64,000 nt of DNA from Ectobius pallidus (lineage: Eukaryota; Arthropoda; Insecta; Blattodea; Ectobiidae), in the NCBI GenBank assembly GCA_964059195.1, contig CAXKWD010000009.1, forward strand, positions 84,789,432 to 84,853,431, written 5' to 3'. This document shows, piece after piece, positions 12,600 to 23,862 of this stretch. The notes under the pieces are model-generated. The model worked only from the letters and a program-made list of their open reading frames with translations. It searched no databases and was not told where the DNA came from. How positions within the stretch are numbered: position 1 is the stretch's first letter; every line of letters starts with the position of its first letter. The translations under genes were made by a program, and so were the position numbers.

Positions 12600-12740
12600 T
12601 TTGAATGTTATAATAAAACTAGGCTCCCCCAGTTCCATAGGTGCCAACTTTTGAGGGGTGAGGCAAGGTACTTTCTGCTTTATCATATAAGGCATATGTA
12701 CAACTACTAAAAAACCATTCCTCCCCCCATCAACAACATT
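12600..12740. repeat. Dispersed repeat shared with 17590-17700
   Basis: Both stretches contain GCAAGGTACTTTCT, TATCATATAAGGC, and ACAACTA(C)TAAAAA in the same order. The CATAGGTGCCAACTTTTG start resembles the hAT-like ends found elsewhere in the window, but no full element could be bounded. Confidence 0.5.
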
Positions 12741-12889
12741 CTCTTCCCAGTTCCGTTCCAAAACGTCCTCTCACCATAGATGTTTACACATATAACTCTG
12801 ATGCATATATTTAATTATAGGTTTTAAGTTAACCAAGTATTCAGTGGTGTTAGTTATTTAATTGATTCAAATACTTTACTTTGTTTCAG

Positions 12890-13076
12890 GTGATCGCCTT
12901 CATCTGTGGTCTGATCGTGATCATCCTGATGATCATGGCCCTTGCCTCAACTGACTGGCTGATGGCCGCAGGTTGGAGACAAGGGCTATTCATCCACTGC
13001 ATAGGAGACGATGCCCCACTGCCACTGCCTTTCAACATGCAGGATCCTCCAGCCTGCTACCAAGCAAGGGATGTCG
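12890..13076 (+). CDS. TMEM47-like exon A: first membrane span and first extracellular loop
   Basis: The acceptor is TTTGTTTCAG just before GTG ATC GCC, and the donor is GTATGT at 13077. The exon gives 62 codons plus one base. It encodes the first membrane span and then WLMAAGWRQGLFIHC and a second cysteine in PPACYQARD. GC content is clearly higher than in the flanking intron, as expected for conserved coding sequence. It starts in phase 0, so an upstream exon must supply the initiator methionine. Confidence 0.88.
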
Positions 13077-14598
13077 GTATGTAGCCAATCACAGTTTCAA
13101 TCCTACATAGCATTCTTAAACTTATTTACAATTTTAAGTGAATAGCTACAAAACAAGATGAATGACTTTTTATTCCCAAAATCTGGCCAGTCAAAAAGAT
13201 ATTTGGGAACTGCCAAAGAGTATTGCCAGTCTGGAGTTTTGACGTCTTGCTTAACTCTCCAATCTCTGCTATGGGGAGTACTTTTAGGCTACTCTTGTAG
13301 CTGATTTCAGCACTTAGCTTACCCTAGTAGTTTGGAAACTCCATCTGCTTGGGAATGCACTGCAAGTTTCTAGCTTGGTTGAGAAGTGTCTGTGAAGAGT
13401 TTAATATTTTTCCAGTGCATTTTTGGAGGATCATACTTTCGTACAAGTGAAAGACAGTATAAAATATAATCTAGTATTACAATTTATTGGATTATTTTTA
13501 GAGTCTTGTGGGAGTATTTCAAAACATTTTGTACATTTTTGCAGAGAATGTGACTTTATCACCACTATTGATGTACAGGTAGGGGAAAAAAGCGGACCGA
13601 CTCTTGTAGCTGATTTCAGAGCCTTGTGATACGTAAATAAATGTAAGAGGTGTAATGGAAATGTTTGTTTTCACAAGCAATGCAAATTACGTGAAATTAT
13701 TTCCCAATTCAAGTAATGTTCATTTCAATACATTCCCTGCTATCCTGTGAATGCCGCTAGGCAGATATTTTAGTCGGTCCACTTTTTTTTCCCCCCTACC
13801 TGTACATATCCATAGGAATATTTCATAAAGGCTAAGATATACCCTTAATACATTAATGCTTTATCTTAAAATATGAAGATATTCATCCACGAATTAAAAA
13901 TCCCTTTAGGCAGGCCTACAGGCTGAGGTAGATTTCAAAGTGCTTTTGGTTTAATTTATTATCGCTGCACAGCACTCTTCTTTTTTAGCCTTGGCATGGC
14001 AAACCCGCAGTAATAAGAACTGAATTCGGTAAAGAGGAAGAGACTACAATCATTTGTTTTGACAACAAGAATAGGATATAATATTCTGGGAGGCCGTGCG
14101 CAAGATCAGCAATGAATAAAATTAGCAAAGCCGCTAAACAAGACAAAATTATGATATTATAATAATTCTTTCAAGTGTTATTATTTTCAAACATTAAAAT
14201 CTCGCGTCATATGAGAGCTATCAAGAAATTAGTTATTGATTTGTAGAGTACTCATCAAGAGCTTTTCAACGATACCCCACAAGATGTGGTTTCAAAAGTT
14301 TCGAATTTTCACCCCCCCACCCCCATCCCCACCCCCACCCTCACTCTCACTCGAACCCCCGAATCGTTGGTGTCACTGTGAACTCCAAAGGGAGTACTCT
14401 AATTTATTCAAACAAAGTTTCCCTCTATACTTCATAGGGGCCGAAATATACATTTTTAAAAATTTCAACCCCCTCCCCCGACCACCCCCTTGGGTCAATT
14501 TTGCTCATTAACGAACTTATCCGAGCTATTGGGCCTAGAAATGACATAATAAAATTTGGTTCAAATATCTTCAAAATTACGGCCGCTATCGTGTAAAG

Positions 14599-14629
<31 letters not shown>

Positions 14630-14636
14630 AATATCA

Positions 14637-14670
<34 letters not shown>

Positions 14671-15647
14671 GGGCGGTGGTTTCGTACTTACAACGGGGAA
14701 CATGAAACGTAAAGATATGAAAGAATTTTTCGAAAATGATGACATGGTATCCATTGCAATAGGTAGATTTTTTTTCGAAATCTACCTAAAAATGTTATTT
14801 ATGGAAACCAGCTATTCCACTAAAATGTTCCTAGTTGATATCAAACTTATAACCCATTAGTGATTTTACTTGATGAATGCTTATATTAAAATATAGATCC
14901 AGCTCTGAAAGGGTTAAAATCAGTTTGATAAATGAATGTGTATTTTTTAGCTAGTTCTATAAACATTCTAAAAAATCTTCTGTATCTTAGCCTATACATA
15001 TAAATGGGATTATGAAAAATTGATGTATTTATAGCATTTTAAAAATGTTACGTATGTAGTACCTTGCTTTAATAAATCTACAGCTTATCTTAAGTGTTTT
15101 CACTGCATTTTATATTCTGCTCATCAATCAACATAATTTTCATTTAAAGAAAAAATAACATAAAATAAACTCTTGAAGCATGGCCGTCCGGAAGGGGGGG
15201 CAGGGTAGGGCCGTTGCCCACCTCTGGAAATTTTGTTAACACATAAATCTATAAACTAAATGATTATAAGAAACTAATATGAGGTCAGGCTTAAGTTCCC
15301 ACTTACTATAGTTGATGTTAGGCCAAAAAGAGTCGTAACAGCTGATTATCTTAGATATGAGCAAATAGGAAAATCACTTCCCGCTTCCCCCAAACTTGAA
15401 ATTTTCTAGCCAAACATTTGATTGCAATGAAGGTAGGCTAAATCACTGAAAGTATCGCATTTTATACGAATAGTACCTGTGAAATTGCAAGGAGTAAAAA
15501 AAGTAATGTGAGAGTACTTCGCCACATTTTTTCTTTGCATTCATAAGTCATAGGTCGAGCTGCAGTAAATGGAGGATGTGAATGATGAAGATGACGCTGA
15601 TGATGATATTATTAATAATAGGCCTAATAATAATAATGAAAATGATA

Positions 15648-15689
<42 letters not shown>

Positions 15690-18600
15690 TGGTTGTAATA
15701 GTAGCATAGTGATGGTGGTGGTGGTAGTAATTTGTTCATCCCCCCCTTGACAAAATTTCTGCGGACGCCCATGTCTTGAAGCTTAGAGTTTAAAAAAATT
15801 ATCAAATCAGAAGACCTGTAACAAAACATTCATCAAAAGCACAAGTGGTAGTGCAAGATTCTTAGTGAATCTTTTACAATGTGTATTAATTCTTTTTTAT
15901 CAAATTTTTGGCTGAAACCGAAATCTAGCAGTATTTGATACACAATATACAGAGTGTTTAATGAATAACATCGAAATATGTTACGTGTGTATAGAGGAGA
16001 CATAGACGAGCAACTTTTATTAGGAGATTTTTGCTCTATGACGTAAAATGTATATGCTATAGGGCATTAAAGTCATTATAATTTGGTGCTCATAAGTCAG
16101 TAATGAAGCGATATAGTGCTAAAAGTTTTATTAAATTGACTTCATGCTTTTTTAGTGATCGATAAAAACCTGATTCTTAATCATTCGTCAACAGCTATAT
16201 CATAATTTAGAGTTTTCATAGTCTGCAAAATTTTATCACATGACTGGTCACCACTGCATTAGTTTTTTTATTCACAATCCAGTGTTAACAACGAAGTTCC
16301 TTTGTTTTGCTTTTTTTTTCAAATGTAGAAGTCAGTGGTGGCCGTGCCGTGGGATATTTTATGCTGCAACAAGAAAAATTGAATCCATGGAACAAAAGTC
16401 TCCTAATAAAAGTTGCTTGTCTCTGTCCCCTCTATACATAGGTAAAATATTTCGGTGTTATTCATTAACACTGTATAAATGTATCTCTTCATATACTATA
16501 GGATAATTTTTATTTATAAAGCTGTTATATTAAAATATTTTTTTTGTGTGAGTTATTAAAGAGCTTTTTGTTTTAAAAGTTTCTTCAGTGTTTACGAATT
16601 GTGTATAATTTTTACGTCAATTACAGCATGATTGGTTGAGGATAACCAGATATTTTACTATGTTATTTTGCAGCTTATATCAAAGCAGCTGCTGCCCTGT
16701 GCATCATCACATTGCTGACAGATATAGTCGCCACAGTGCTCACAGGAATGGGTCTGCGCAGCAAGGACCACAGAACCAAGTACAAGTATTACCGTTTTGC
16801 TGTCTACGTCATGGTGCTATCATGTAAGTGCTGCTATTCCAGCTAACATTACTAAAATCTTCTGGCTGAAGGCTTAGTGCATGGGATTATGACATGACAT
16901 TATAAACAAGATTTATGTTTGTCCTAAAATGTTGAAGAACCCCTCCTCTGTAAGGGGATTTTAGATCTCGATGTGCAGAGTCATTAAAATCTACTTGATC
17001 TAGACCTCACAACAAAATATGTAGCCTAATATCTGAATAATTTTAGATCTAAATACAGTAGAATTCCAATTATCTGAACACCAAATATCCATATCGCCAA
17101 TATCATCAGATTGGTTTTCAGGAAGTTTTTCGATTATTTATTCAGTTAAAGAAAATACTTTTCTGTACTCCAAAAGATTGTGTTGAGGAACACACTTTCC
17201 AATCATTTTTGTTAAAAGGTATTAAAACAGGACAATTTCTATAATTCAGAAAGACTCAATGACGATTTACAAATAAAATTTAAGTAAGGTACAATGTGAT
17301 TTTTTTTTTTTTTTTCTGAGAGAGTTCAGTTTGATAAGGGTATTTGCAACACCCGCCTGGGTGCATGCATTTCTGAGGGGTGAAAAATATTGCAAATTTA
17401 ACATTTTATATGTTAAAAATAAAAACGATCAAGCTTTATAAATTTCAGAAGGTAAAAAAACCTCTTCTAATTCTTAAGAAGTTAATAAAATACACTGTAC
17501 AACTAGTAGGCCTAAAGTTATAATCTTAGTTAGCAAAACGCATTTACTTGTAACCAATTAAAACTTTCAGTTCTTCTTAAACTTGTGGAACATAGGCTCT
17601 GACTTTGGGTGGGGGGGGGGCAAGGTACTTTCTTCCTTCCCCCAACATTTGAGTTTTTATCATATAAGGCTTACGACAACTATTAAAAATTCATTGATCT
17701 TTTGAATAATATATATAATGAGAAACAGTTATTCAAGTCTGTATGACTTATGAAATCACGTGGTGGCAAGAGCAAAATCCCCCTCCCGGTCTTCTTAAAA
17801 TGAAGTTATGTCCTGCTGTCCCAAAACTTTTATTAGGGATGCTCAAATATCCCGCTTTTTGTGATTTGCTTGGCCAGTGTATTTTATGCTACATAAATGA
17901 AAGTTGCAACAGTGAAGGCCTTGCTCCTTGTCAAAACACAATTGTATATTGATATGTTATAATAAAATTCAATGTACATGAATGTGTATAATCTCAAATT
18001 TTATTCACATTCGGAATTGAATGCATTATATGGTATATATAAGATTACTAGTATATAGGTGGAAATACTTACAAGATTTGAACACTTGAATGGGGTATCA
18101 TGTACTGACTTTTATGACAAAATATCAGAAGAAAAACACTTCTTAATAAAATGGATAAAAGTGACAATGAAGCATCTACTTCTGTGGAATAATTTATCTA
18201 GACCAGTCTGCAGAAGAAATTGAAGAACTTGTCTGAGTCATTTGGTATAATTGTGTGCACGAGACAAAGGTAATTTTTAAATGTTCACTAAATTTTATGG
18301 ATAAGATTTTTGTCCACTTTTTTCCTTAATTATCCCAGGCTTTTCCTAAAAATGTTTCAAATATCCTGTTTTTACATAAACATTATATGGACACCCTATA
18401 ACCGATATCTCTGTGAATAAAACCCATTCCTAATTTATCTTTAGTATGAATAAGCTCCACGCAACCTATCCCTATTTAACTTCTACCAACCTGAAATATA
18501 CAGAGTATAAAGGGACACTTAGGCCTAAGTGCATGGGACCCCATTTTCTGTTCATTCATAAATGAACACTAATAATAAAGCAAAATAGTGGTGTAAGAAC

Positions 18601-21600
18601 ACAAATTTATATTGTGAAGAGGAACTTACTTTGATGAACACATATAGGAAGACCCGAACTATGAATAGACTGCACAATACTTTTCCTGTTCAAAATGGTA
18701 GCACGCGTTGCCATCTGCGGCTATAATAGAATGGTGCTGATGCAACCATACAACAATTTTCTTAATTATGTTTAAAGGCCTTACTTATAAAAGGAGGTAC
18801 TGAAAGTGGCCATGGTTGTCCATATGTTTTTGACACCTCTCTAAGAAACCTTCATCACTCTCTGCAGCTCACGTTATGAAATGCTGGCAATTTCCTGGTG
18901 GATATTTTGTTCCAATTCTTTCAGGGTGTGTGGTTTTGTCTTGTACACTTTATGTTTTAATTTACCCCAGAGATAATAGTCGCATTGATTGAGGAGTCCA
19001 CAATTCTCTACTAATAATTCTCTCCTCCTCAAACACGCCTTCAGTTGTTCTCATTGAAATATTGGCTGTATGGGCTTGTTGAGAAAAAGAAGAAAGAAAA
19101 GAAAAAAAAGACAAAGGCACACTCCATATCTCTCAGTTCTCTAAAAAACGAGTGCACCTATGTACTTGTGGGTGTCAACTTATACCTCATAAAAAATGGG
19201 CCCTATAATTTGTTTGTCGGCCAGGATGGTCTAGGGGTAGCATGCTCGCCTCTAGATCCGCAGGTCGAGGGATCAAACCTGGCCGCGGTTGATGGATTTT
19301 TCCAGACGTAAAAATCCGAGCACAGAGTCCTTTGGGAGGGACTTTAAGCTGGGGGGTCTGTGTCTTAGATTTACGGCACGTTAAAGAACTCTAAACCTAA
19401 ATTAGAGCCTCTGGAGAAAATTTCCCAGCCTTTCACGTCCAAGTAATACCTTAGTTTCCTGGGGGGTTGTGAGGCAATTGGAGGCCCTTCACCCCGACAC
19501 GGGATATAGGACAGAGTCAGTCAGTCAGTCATTCGTTTAATCCTCGGTCAACACATTACTGCAGAGCAAAGCAAAATCATCAGTAGCTTGACCTTGATTG
19601 CACCAGCAGCAGAAAACATGTGTCCGCAGATCCAGTGGAAAAAAATTGTGCAGCTGGTTCATAGTTTATTGGGTCTCCCTGTATAAGCAAATTAACTTCA
19701 TTATAATTGATTGCTTACTAGTAACATGTTTTCAAGAGGTCTTTTCTCTCATCTTCAGCAATGATCACACATCGTACTCCCATCCTGTACCTCCAGAATT
19801 GCTGCTGTGGTTTTACAATTTTTTCAAATTAGGCCTAACTCATTCTCCCCAAAATGTTAAAATTTTGATTGTGGTTTTTCACAGAAGCGAGTGTGTTTAT
19901 ATATTATTTGTTAATCAGTTTGTCAACGTCATTGCATTTCCCATTACAAGTGAATTTAAAGGAACTTATGATATTGTTTTTGTTTCACAGTAATCTCGAT
20001 CCTCATTGCCTTGGTGATCTATCCTGTATGCTTTGCAGCTGAATTGAATGAAGGTAAGTTGAGTATTGGTATTACATCTTTACAATCTATTAAAATACAT
20101 GTTATATACTGTCGAGCTTGATCAGTAAAATAAAATAGACTTGATACCAGCAACTCTTCGAAATTTAATTTAACATTTGCCTAGGCCTTTCAGCGTATTT
20201 CCGCCATCTTCAGGGTTCTTTTGCTGGTTTGGATGCCTCAGTAATTAAAACCAAAACTGCATTGTTTTACATCTTGTCACATTTATAAAATCAAAATTTT
20301 TAAAAACTTTGAAGTGATAGTGTTTTTATAAAGCTTTTTTGTCAGAGTTTTTAAGTTAATGAACTTAATTAGGTAATTATCATACTGAGAATGTAAATTG
20401 TACAAGTAAAGTGTAATTAGCATGAAATGGTTTATTATTATTGTCCATTACTGTGCTTTTATTCCTTAAATGTATTGACTTAAGGGGTTTGTGGAAGAAA
20501 TTAATAGATTGGAGATGCTATTTTGACCTCAACACTAAAACATAATTTTTTCATATTTTGGTATTTTGTCATACAATACAACCCCTAACGGGTACAGTTA
20601 AAATAAATTACATTTAAAATAGGATAATAGGTTTATAAGTTTTTTGTTCCTTCTGAAAATCTGTACAAAATGGCTTAAGTGGAGTTTGGAAGCAAGCTCT
20701 TCATAATAGACTAGTATAAGTACTGGCAGTCATGTAAATCTTCACAAAAAATAAAAATAAATAAAACATAAAACATACAAAGCAAGAAATAGATTCTTTA
20801 TATGTATTTCTTAAAATCGACTGTGAGAAATTGATTGACTTTGTTCAGACATTCCTGTGTCAGTATACTTTTGAACTGGTTTTTAAGTATTTAAGTTGCT
20901 GTTCCATTACAGTATGTAAGATATTATAATTTAGTTTTGTTGATAAATGTTGCCAATTTTTGTAGATTTAATATAATGATAATGATAAAAGTCTGCTCGT
21001 AAAGCACTTTCATTTTTAGTATCATTGTATTCACTCTAAATTTAACTTAACGTGAGAATAACATAATAAAGAGATTATAAATGGTGAAGGAAGTAAAGAG
21101 GAAATTCAAACAAGATCTCTTACTGTATTCCCATTAATTAATATCAAAAAATTTAATAAACGATTTTGCTCTGTGAGAATTACCGATAACCTTGTTCCTT
21201 TCCATTGTTTTAAAACTCAGGATTTATTTTAATACACTATTTTGGAATTTGTTTATTTTAAATATAAACTCAGTGAGATGGCTGAGCCAGAAAAGTTGTG
21301 AACTCACATTCGGGAAGTCGAGAATTCAATATCCATGTTTGGCCAATCTGAGTATGAACTTTTTAAAAGAATTCTCTATTCCCAAATAAAAGGCGAATGA
21401 CAGATTTGAATTTACTTAATACTGGGAATGAGAAGACACAATGAAATGGAACAATATTAATACATAATGTATTGGAGAACACTCACTACTTCATTATTAT
21501 TTATTACTTCTAGTAACCCGTTTTTGGTAGGATCTCCCTATCATTGTCAGCTACGTCTAACTAGAGGATGATGTACGTAGCTAACGATGATAGGATGGTC

Positions 21601-23262
21601 CTATCAAAAACTGGTTACTAGTAAGTAATGAATAATAATGAAGTAGTGAGTGTTCTCCAAAATATTATGTATTATAATTACTTTACTACCCAAAATATTC
21701 CTAGTCCATCATGCAGGTTTGTGTTATTTTAGGAGGTCCTGCATCATGCAGATAACACAACATGACCTTTCTTGATATAAGTGATCCATAGATCTATAGA
21801 TTTGTTCTATAGATAAGTGCATTGGCATATAATGGGAAGTAAAGCAGAAAATTAAAGAAAATGATTATGTACCATTATTATGTTCAGAAAATGCTGAAAT
21901 CAGTTGAGTTTCTCGGGGTCATCATCATCAGGATCTAAAGGCAATGCCTTGTTGTAGTAGCCATGTCTTCCTCTTCATCGCTGTTCTCTTTAGATTTTCG
22001 TATGACAGCACGTCCATATCCTTTATCATGTTTTTAATAAATGAATTTCTTGGACGTCCTCTTGATTTCTTTCCCAGTATTTTCCCTTCAAAAATGTTAA
22101 TGAGTAGACCATTGTGCCGAAATGTATGACCCACTAACTTTGCTCTTCTACTCTTAATTGAATTCAGAAGGGATCTCTCTTCCATCACTTCATTAAGCAC
22201 TTCTTCATTTGTTTTCCTATCCACCCAACTCGTCTTTGTTAGCCTTCTCCATATCCACATTTCTGCTGCTTCTAGTTTCTTGGCTTCTGCTTTTCCTATT
22301 GTCCATGTTTCACATCCATAAGTTAATACACAACTTACAAATGTTTTGGCAAATTTTTTCCTTACTTCCATGTTTAAATGGTTATTTGTGAGAAGATTCC
22401 TTTTGTTCTGAAATGCTTGTTTAGCCAGGTTTATTCTTCTCTTAATTTCTGTGTCACACTTGTTAAACTTATTGATAATGCTACCCAAGTAACAAAAACT
22501 TCTCGGGGTATGAGGTGAAAAAAGATTTTTTGCACGACATAACTAATTAGTGGTACTTACGAATATTGTTGCCATGGATCGTAACTTGACATTCCCACAC
22601 GCAAGCTAGTTCTATGAAAACAAAAGAAATCTCAGTGCTGTAAAAGTGACAAAAAGCACACGTGCCATAAGTAAAACCATCATAATACAAGCCTTTATCG
22701 AAGACCGGAACCAAGGCCCCCCAGTTTGTGGCGGCTTTAACAGGACCAATATTCAGTCCCCGTAACAATCAACACATGCGAATCACTTTCTGAAATATAA
22801 CATCTATCTTCAATAATGTATATACATAATATTTCCAGCTAATATCTCAATTAATGTAATTAAACTGATATAAATAATCATCGTGCAAAAAATAGCATGC
22901 AATACTCGTTTCGTAAGCGCATAACGGATCTCGGAAATTGAAAAAACTCTTTCATCGATCCGTATGTACTGCTTACGGAACTAGTATCGCAATATATTAT
23001 AATGCCACTGTATTAGAGATTAGAGAATATGTCATATATTTTTGTAATTAATGCTCTCTATCTCAACAAATAATTAATTACCTGTTGTTTACTCATTGTA
23101 GGTAACCGAACAGTGTGGGAGTTTGGTTGGGCCTATGGTGTAGGCTGGGGTGCAGCCATCTTCCTGTTTGGAGGTGTAGTGTTATTGCTGTGTGACAAGG
23201 AGTCCGAAGAGATATACTACAAGGAGCGCAAGATTGTTCACGACAGTGATTCGCGAGCCTAG
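12890..23262 (+). CDS. TMEM47/PERP-like four-span membrane protein (PMP22/claudin superfamily), 5' partial, 4 exons
   Basis: Exons 12890-13076, 16674-16823, 19991-20053 and 23102-23262 join in phase (each intron interrupts a codon after its first base) to give 186 residues and a TAG stop. All introns are GT..AG. Four hydrophobic spans are visible: about residues 2-22 (VIAFICGLIVIILMIMALAS), 66-89 (start AAAALCIITLLTDI), 103-129 (ending LIALVIYPVCFA) and 148-165 (GVGWGAAIFLFGGVVLLL). The first loop has W..GLF..C then a second C, a variant of the claudin-type W-GLW-C-C pattern. The segment EFGWAYGVGWGAAIFLFGG before span 4 and the tail ESEEIYYKERK match the TMEM47 pattern best. Proteins of this group act at epithelial or adherens-type junctions; that role is inferred from the family. 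About 10-20 N-terminal residues and the ATG are missing. Intron sizes are about 3.6, 3.2 and 3.0 kb, filled with TEs. Family assignment is firm; the exact orthologue is less sure. Confidence 0.88.
13576..13802. mobile_element. Short MITE, 227 bp, TA target site
   Basis: The ends are CAGGTAGGGGAAAAAAGCGG and an inverted near copy (CCACTTTTTTTTCCCCCCTA then CCTG), each flanked by TA. The repeats extend about 30 bases (..GGACCGACT). A piece CTCTTGTAGCTGATTTCAG also occurs at about 13294 outside it. It lies in intron A of the TMEM47-like gene. Confidence 0.7.
14310..14490. repeat. C-rich low-complexity tracts
   Basis: Runs of CCCCCAC and CCCCCTCC at 14311-14345 and 14466-14486, within intron sequence. 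No gene. Confidence 0.8.
14600..14667. repeat. AT microsatellite and T-run
   Basis: (AT)n at about 14605-14630 followed by 27 T at 14641-14667. The T-run could be the tail of a minus-strand retroelement, but none is recognised next to it. Confidence 0.85.
15180..15774. mobile_element. hAT-like MITE, ~595 bp
   Basis: CTTGAAGC flanks at 15172-15179 and 15775-15782. The ends are ATGGCCGTCCGGAAGGGGG and, inverted, ACATGGGCGTCCGCAG, imperfect but alignable, each followed by a G-run. The interior has an (AAT)n array (about 15640-15690). It lies in intron A of the TMEM47-like gene. Confidence 0.65.
15948..16475. mobile_element. MITE with ~85-bp inverted repeats, TA target site, 528 bp
   Basis: TA flanks both ends. 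TACAGAGTGTTTAATGAATA at the left matches TACAGTGTTAATGAATAACA read inward from the right; the match continues through AGCAACTTTTATTAGGAGA. Long arms and the TA site suggest a Tc1/mariner-type non-autonomous element. Intron A of the TMEM47-like gene. Confidence 0.75.
16674..16823 (+). CDS. TMEM47-like exon B: second membrane span and cytoplasmic loop
   Basis: The acceptor is TTATTTTGCAG and the donor GTAAGT at 16824. The 150-base exon completes the split alanine codon and reads YIKAAAALCIITLLTDIV, then a basic loop (GLRSKDHRTKYKYYRF) and the start of span 3. Phase 1 at both ends. Confidence 0.88.
17045..17130 (+). mobile_element. Fragment of a pogo/Tigger-like terminus
   Basis: TACAGTAGAATTCCAATTAT resembles the ends of the element near 57227. 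Only one end is seen. Confidence 0.35.
18775..19005 (-). pseudogene. Tc1/mariner-type transposase remnant
   Basis: The minus strand reads LLNQCDYYLWGKLKHKVYK, then TLKELEQNIHQEI and further on LQRVMKV and MATF. This matches the region after the third catalytic aspartate of DDE transposases (PDL.PCD(Y/F)xLWGxLK). Stops and shifts are present and the rest is missing. In intron B of the TMEM47-like gene. Confidence 0.7.
19219..19535 (+). mobile_element. tRNA-derived SINE with TCAG-repeat tail
   Basis: The head GGCCAGGATGGTCTAGGGGT holds an A-box-like segment, with a B-box-like GGATCAAACCT about 40 bases later. The body includes GTTAAAGAACTCTAAACC and ends in a short (GTCA)n array (about 19512-19533). 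No clear target duplication. Intron B of the TMEM47-like gene. Confidence 0.7.
19991..20053 (+). CDS. TMEM47-like exon C: rest of span 3 and second outer loop
   Basis: A 63-base microexon between TTTGTTTCACAG and GTAAGT. It reads LISILIALVIYPVCFAAEL NEG across its borders. The LVIYP..F motif is typical of the third span in the TMEM47 group. Phase 1 at both ends. Confidence 0.86.
21457..21678. repeat. Large foldback (inverted repeat) in intron C of the TMEM47-like gene
   Basis: Two arms of about 90-100 bp (roughly 21457-21560 and 21590-21678) are nearly complementary: GGAGAACACTCACTACTTCA on the left recurs inverted on the right, then ATTATTATTT, ACTAGTAACC and CTATCAT. The spacer is under 40 bp. 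Transcription of the host gene would give a long hairpin. Confidence 0.85.
21920..22499 (-). mobile_element. 5'-truncated LINE (RT C-terminal part), flanked by 10-bp duplication
   Basis: TTCTCGGGGT occurs at 21910-21919 and 22500-22509. The minus strand between them encodes an open frame of 190 residues starting FCYLGSIINKFNK, with LTYGCETWTIGKAEAKKLEA, RRAKLVGHTFRHNG and GKKSRGRPRNSF, then a GATGATGATGACC-type 3' end. These are the post-RT motifs of RTE-like elements. The frame is unbroken, so the insertion is young but dead on arrival. Confidence 0.9.
22547..22768 (-). other. Unrecognised minus-strand frame with splice-like signals
   Basis: A 73-codon frame reads KAATNWGALVPVFDKGLYYD and GTCAFCHFYS, and ends LACVWECQVTIHGNN followed by GTAAGT. 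A TTTTGTTTTCATAG sequence precedes the last part. TCGTGCAAAAAAT occurs inverted at about 22525 and 22882, so it may lie in an unknown element. I do not recognise the product. Confidence 0.25.
23102..23262 (+). CDS. TMEM47-like final exon: fourth span and cytoplasmic tail
   Basis: The acceptor is ACTCATTGTAG. The exon reads NRTVWEFGWAYGVGWGAA, a hydrophobic span, then CDKESEEIYYKERKIV and ends HDSDSRA-TAG. The charged tail is short, and no canonical PDZ ligand is visible. The downstream sequence is GC-richer for about 100 bases and then becomes AT-rich, which fits a 3' UTR. Confidence 0.9.
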
Positions 23263-23850
23263 TGCCCACCTCCCCTGCCCGACGTTGTGCTCTGAACCGC
23301 TGCTGCTGCCACGTCAGCCTGTGGCAACACGTGACGAAGACACAAGAAGAAGAATCTGTCACTCACCCATAGCCTAACAGGCACAAGTTTCGAATGCTAC
23401 CTTTTTAATTTATTAATTGGGTAATTATTGACAGACAGATTGTCCAATGTATTATGTCAGTAGCATAGTTCTTTCAAGTGCCAAATTGTGCAGCTCAGAT
23501 TAGCATAAAATGGATTTTAGTGTAGAAGTATTTTGATCTATTTGAAGTATTTGTAGAGTAAACTAGTCAGTTTTTACGTTCATTCTCCAGTAGAGTTATT
23601 TGGAAAAGCTTGCTTCTTCAGCAAAACTTGATCAAATTCTAATGCTGAAAGTATGAATCCAGAGTGGAGTACAGCTGAAGCATTGTTCCAGAAAAGAAAT
23701 TTAAAATTGCTGAAGGTAATTGGTAAGTTATATATTTCGGATTGCGGTTTTCTTTCTAGGTGCAAATATCAAATTTCGTTCATAATATTACTGTCTGTCA
23801 ACTAGCGCTAAAGTAAAAATTTTAATTTGAAAATAAAAGAATAAAATAAA
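23263..23850 (+). other. Probable start of the 3' UTR of the TMEM47-like gene
   Basis: No conserved reading frame follows the stop. AATAAA hexamers lie at about 23830-23848, the first cluster of possible polyadenylation signals. In an AT-rich genome such hexamers are frequent, so the true end may be kilobases further on; transcript data are needed to place it. Confidence 0.35.
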
Positions 23851-23862
23851 ATCTAAAATCAG

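Noticed and set aside
14425..14754. 109-codon minus-strand frame
   Set aside because: Contains a poly-lysine run and an alternating Ile/Tyr stretch from the T-run and AT microsatellite; an artefact of low-complexity DNA.
15548..15829. 93-codon minus-strand frame rich in isoleucine
   Set aside because: Derived from the (AAT)n array inside the MITE.
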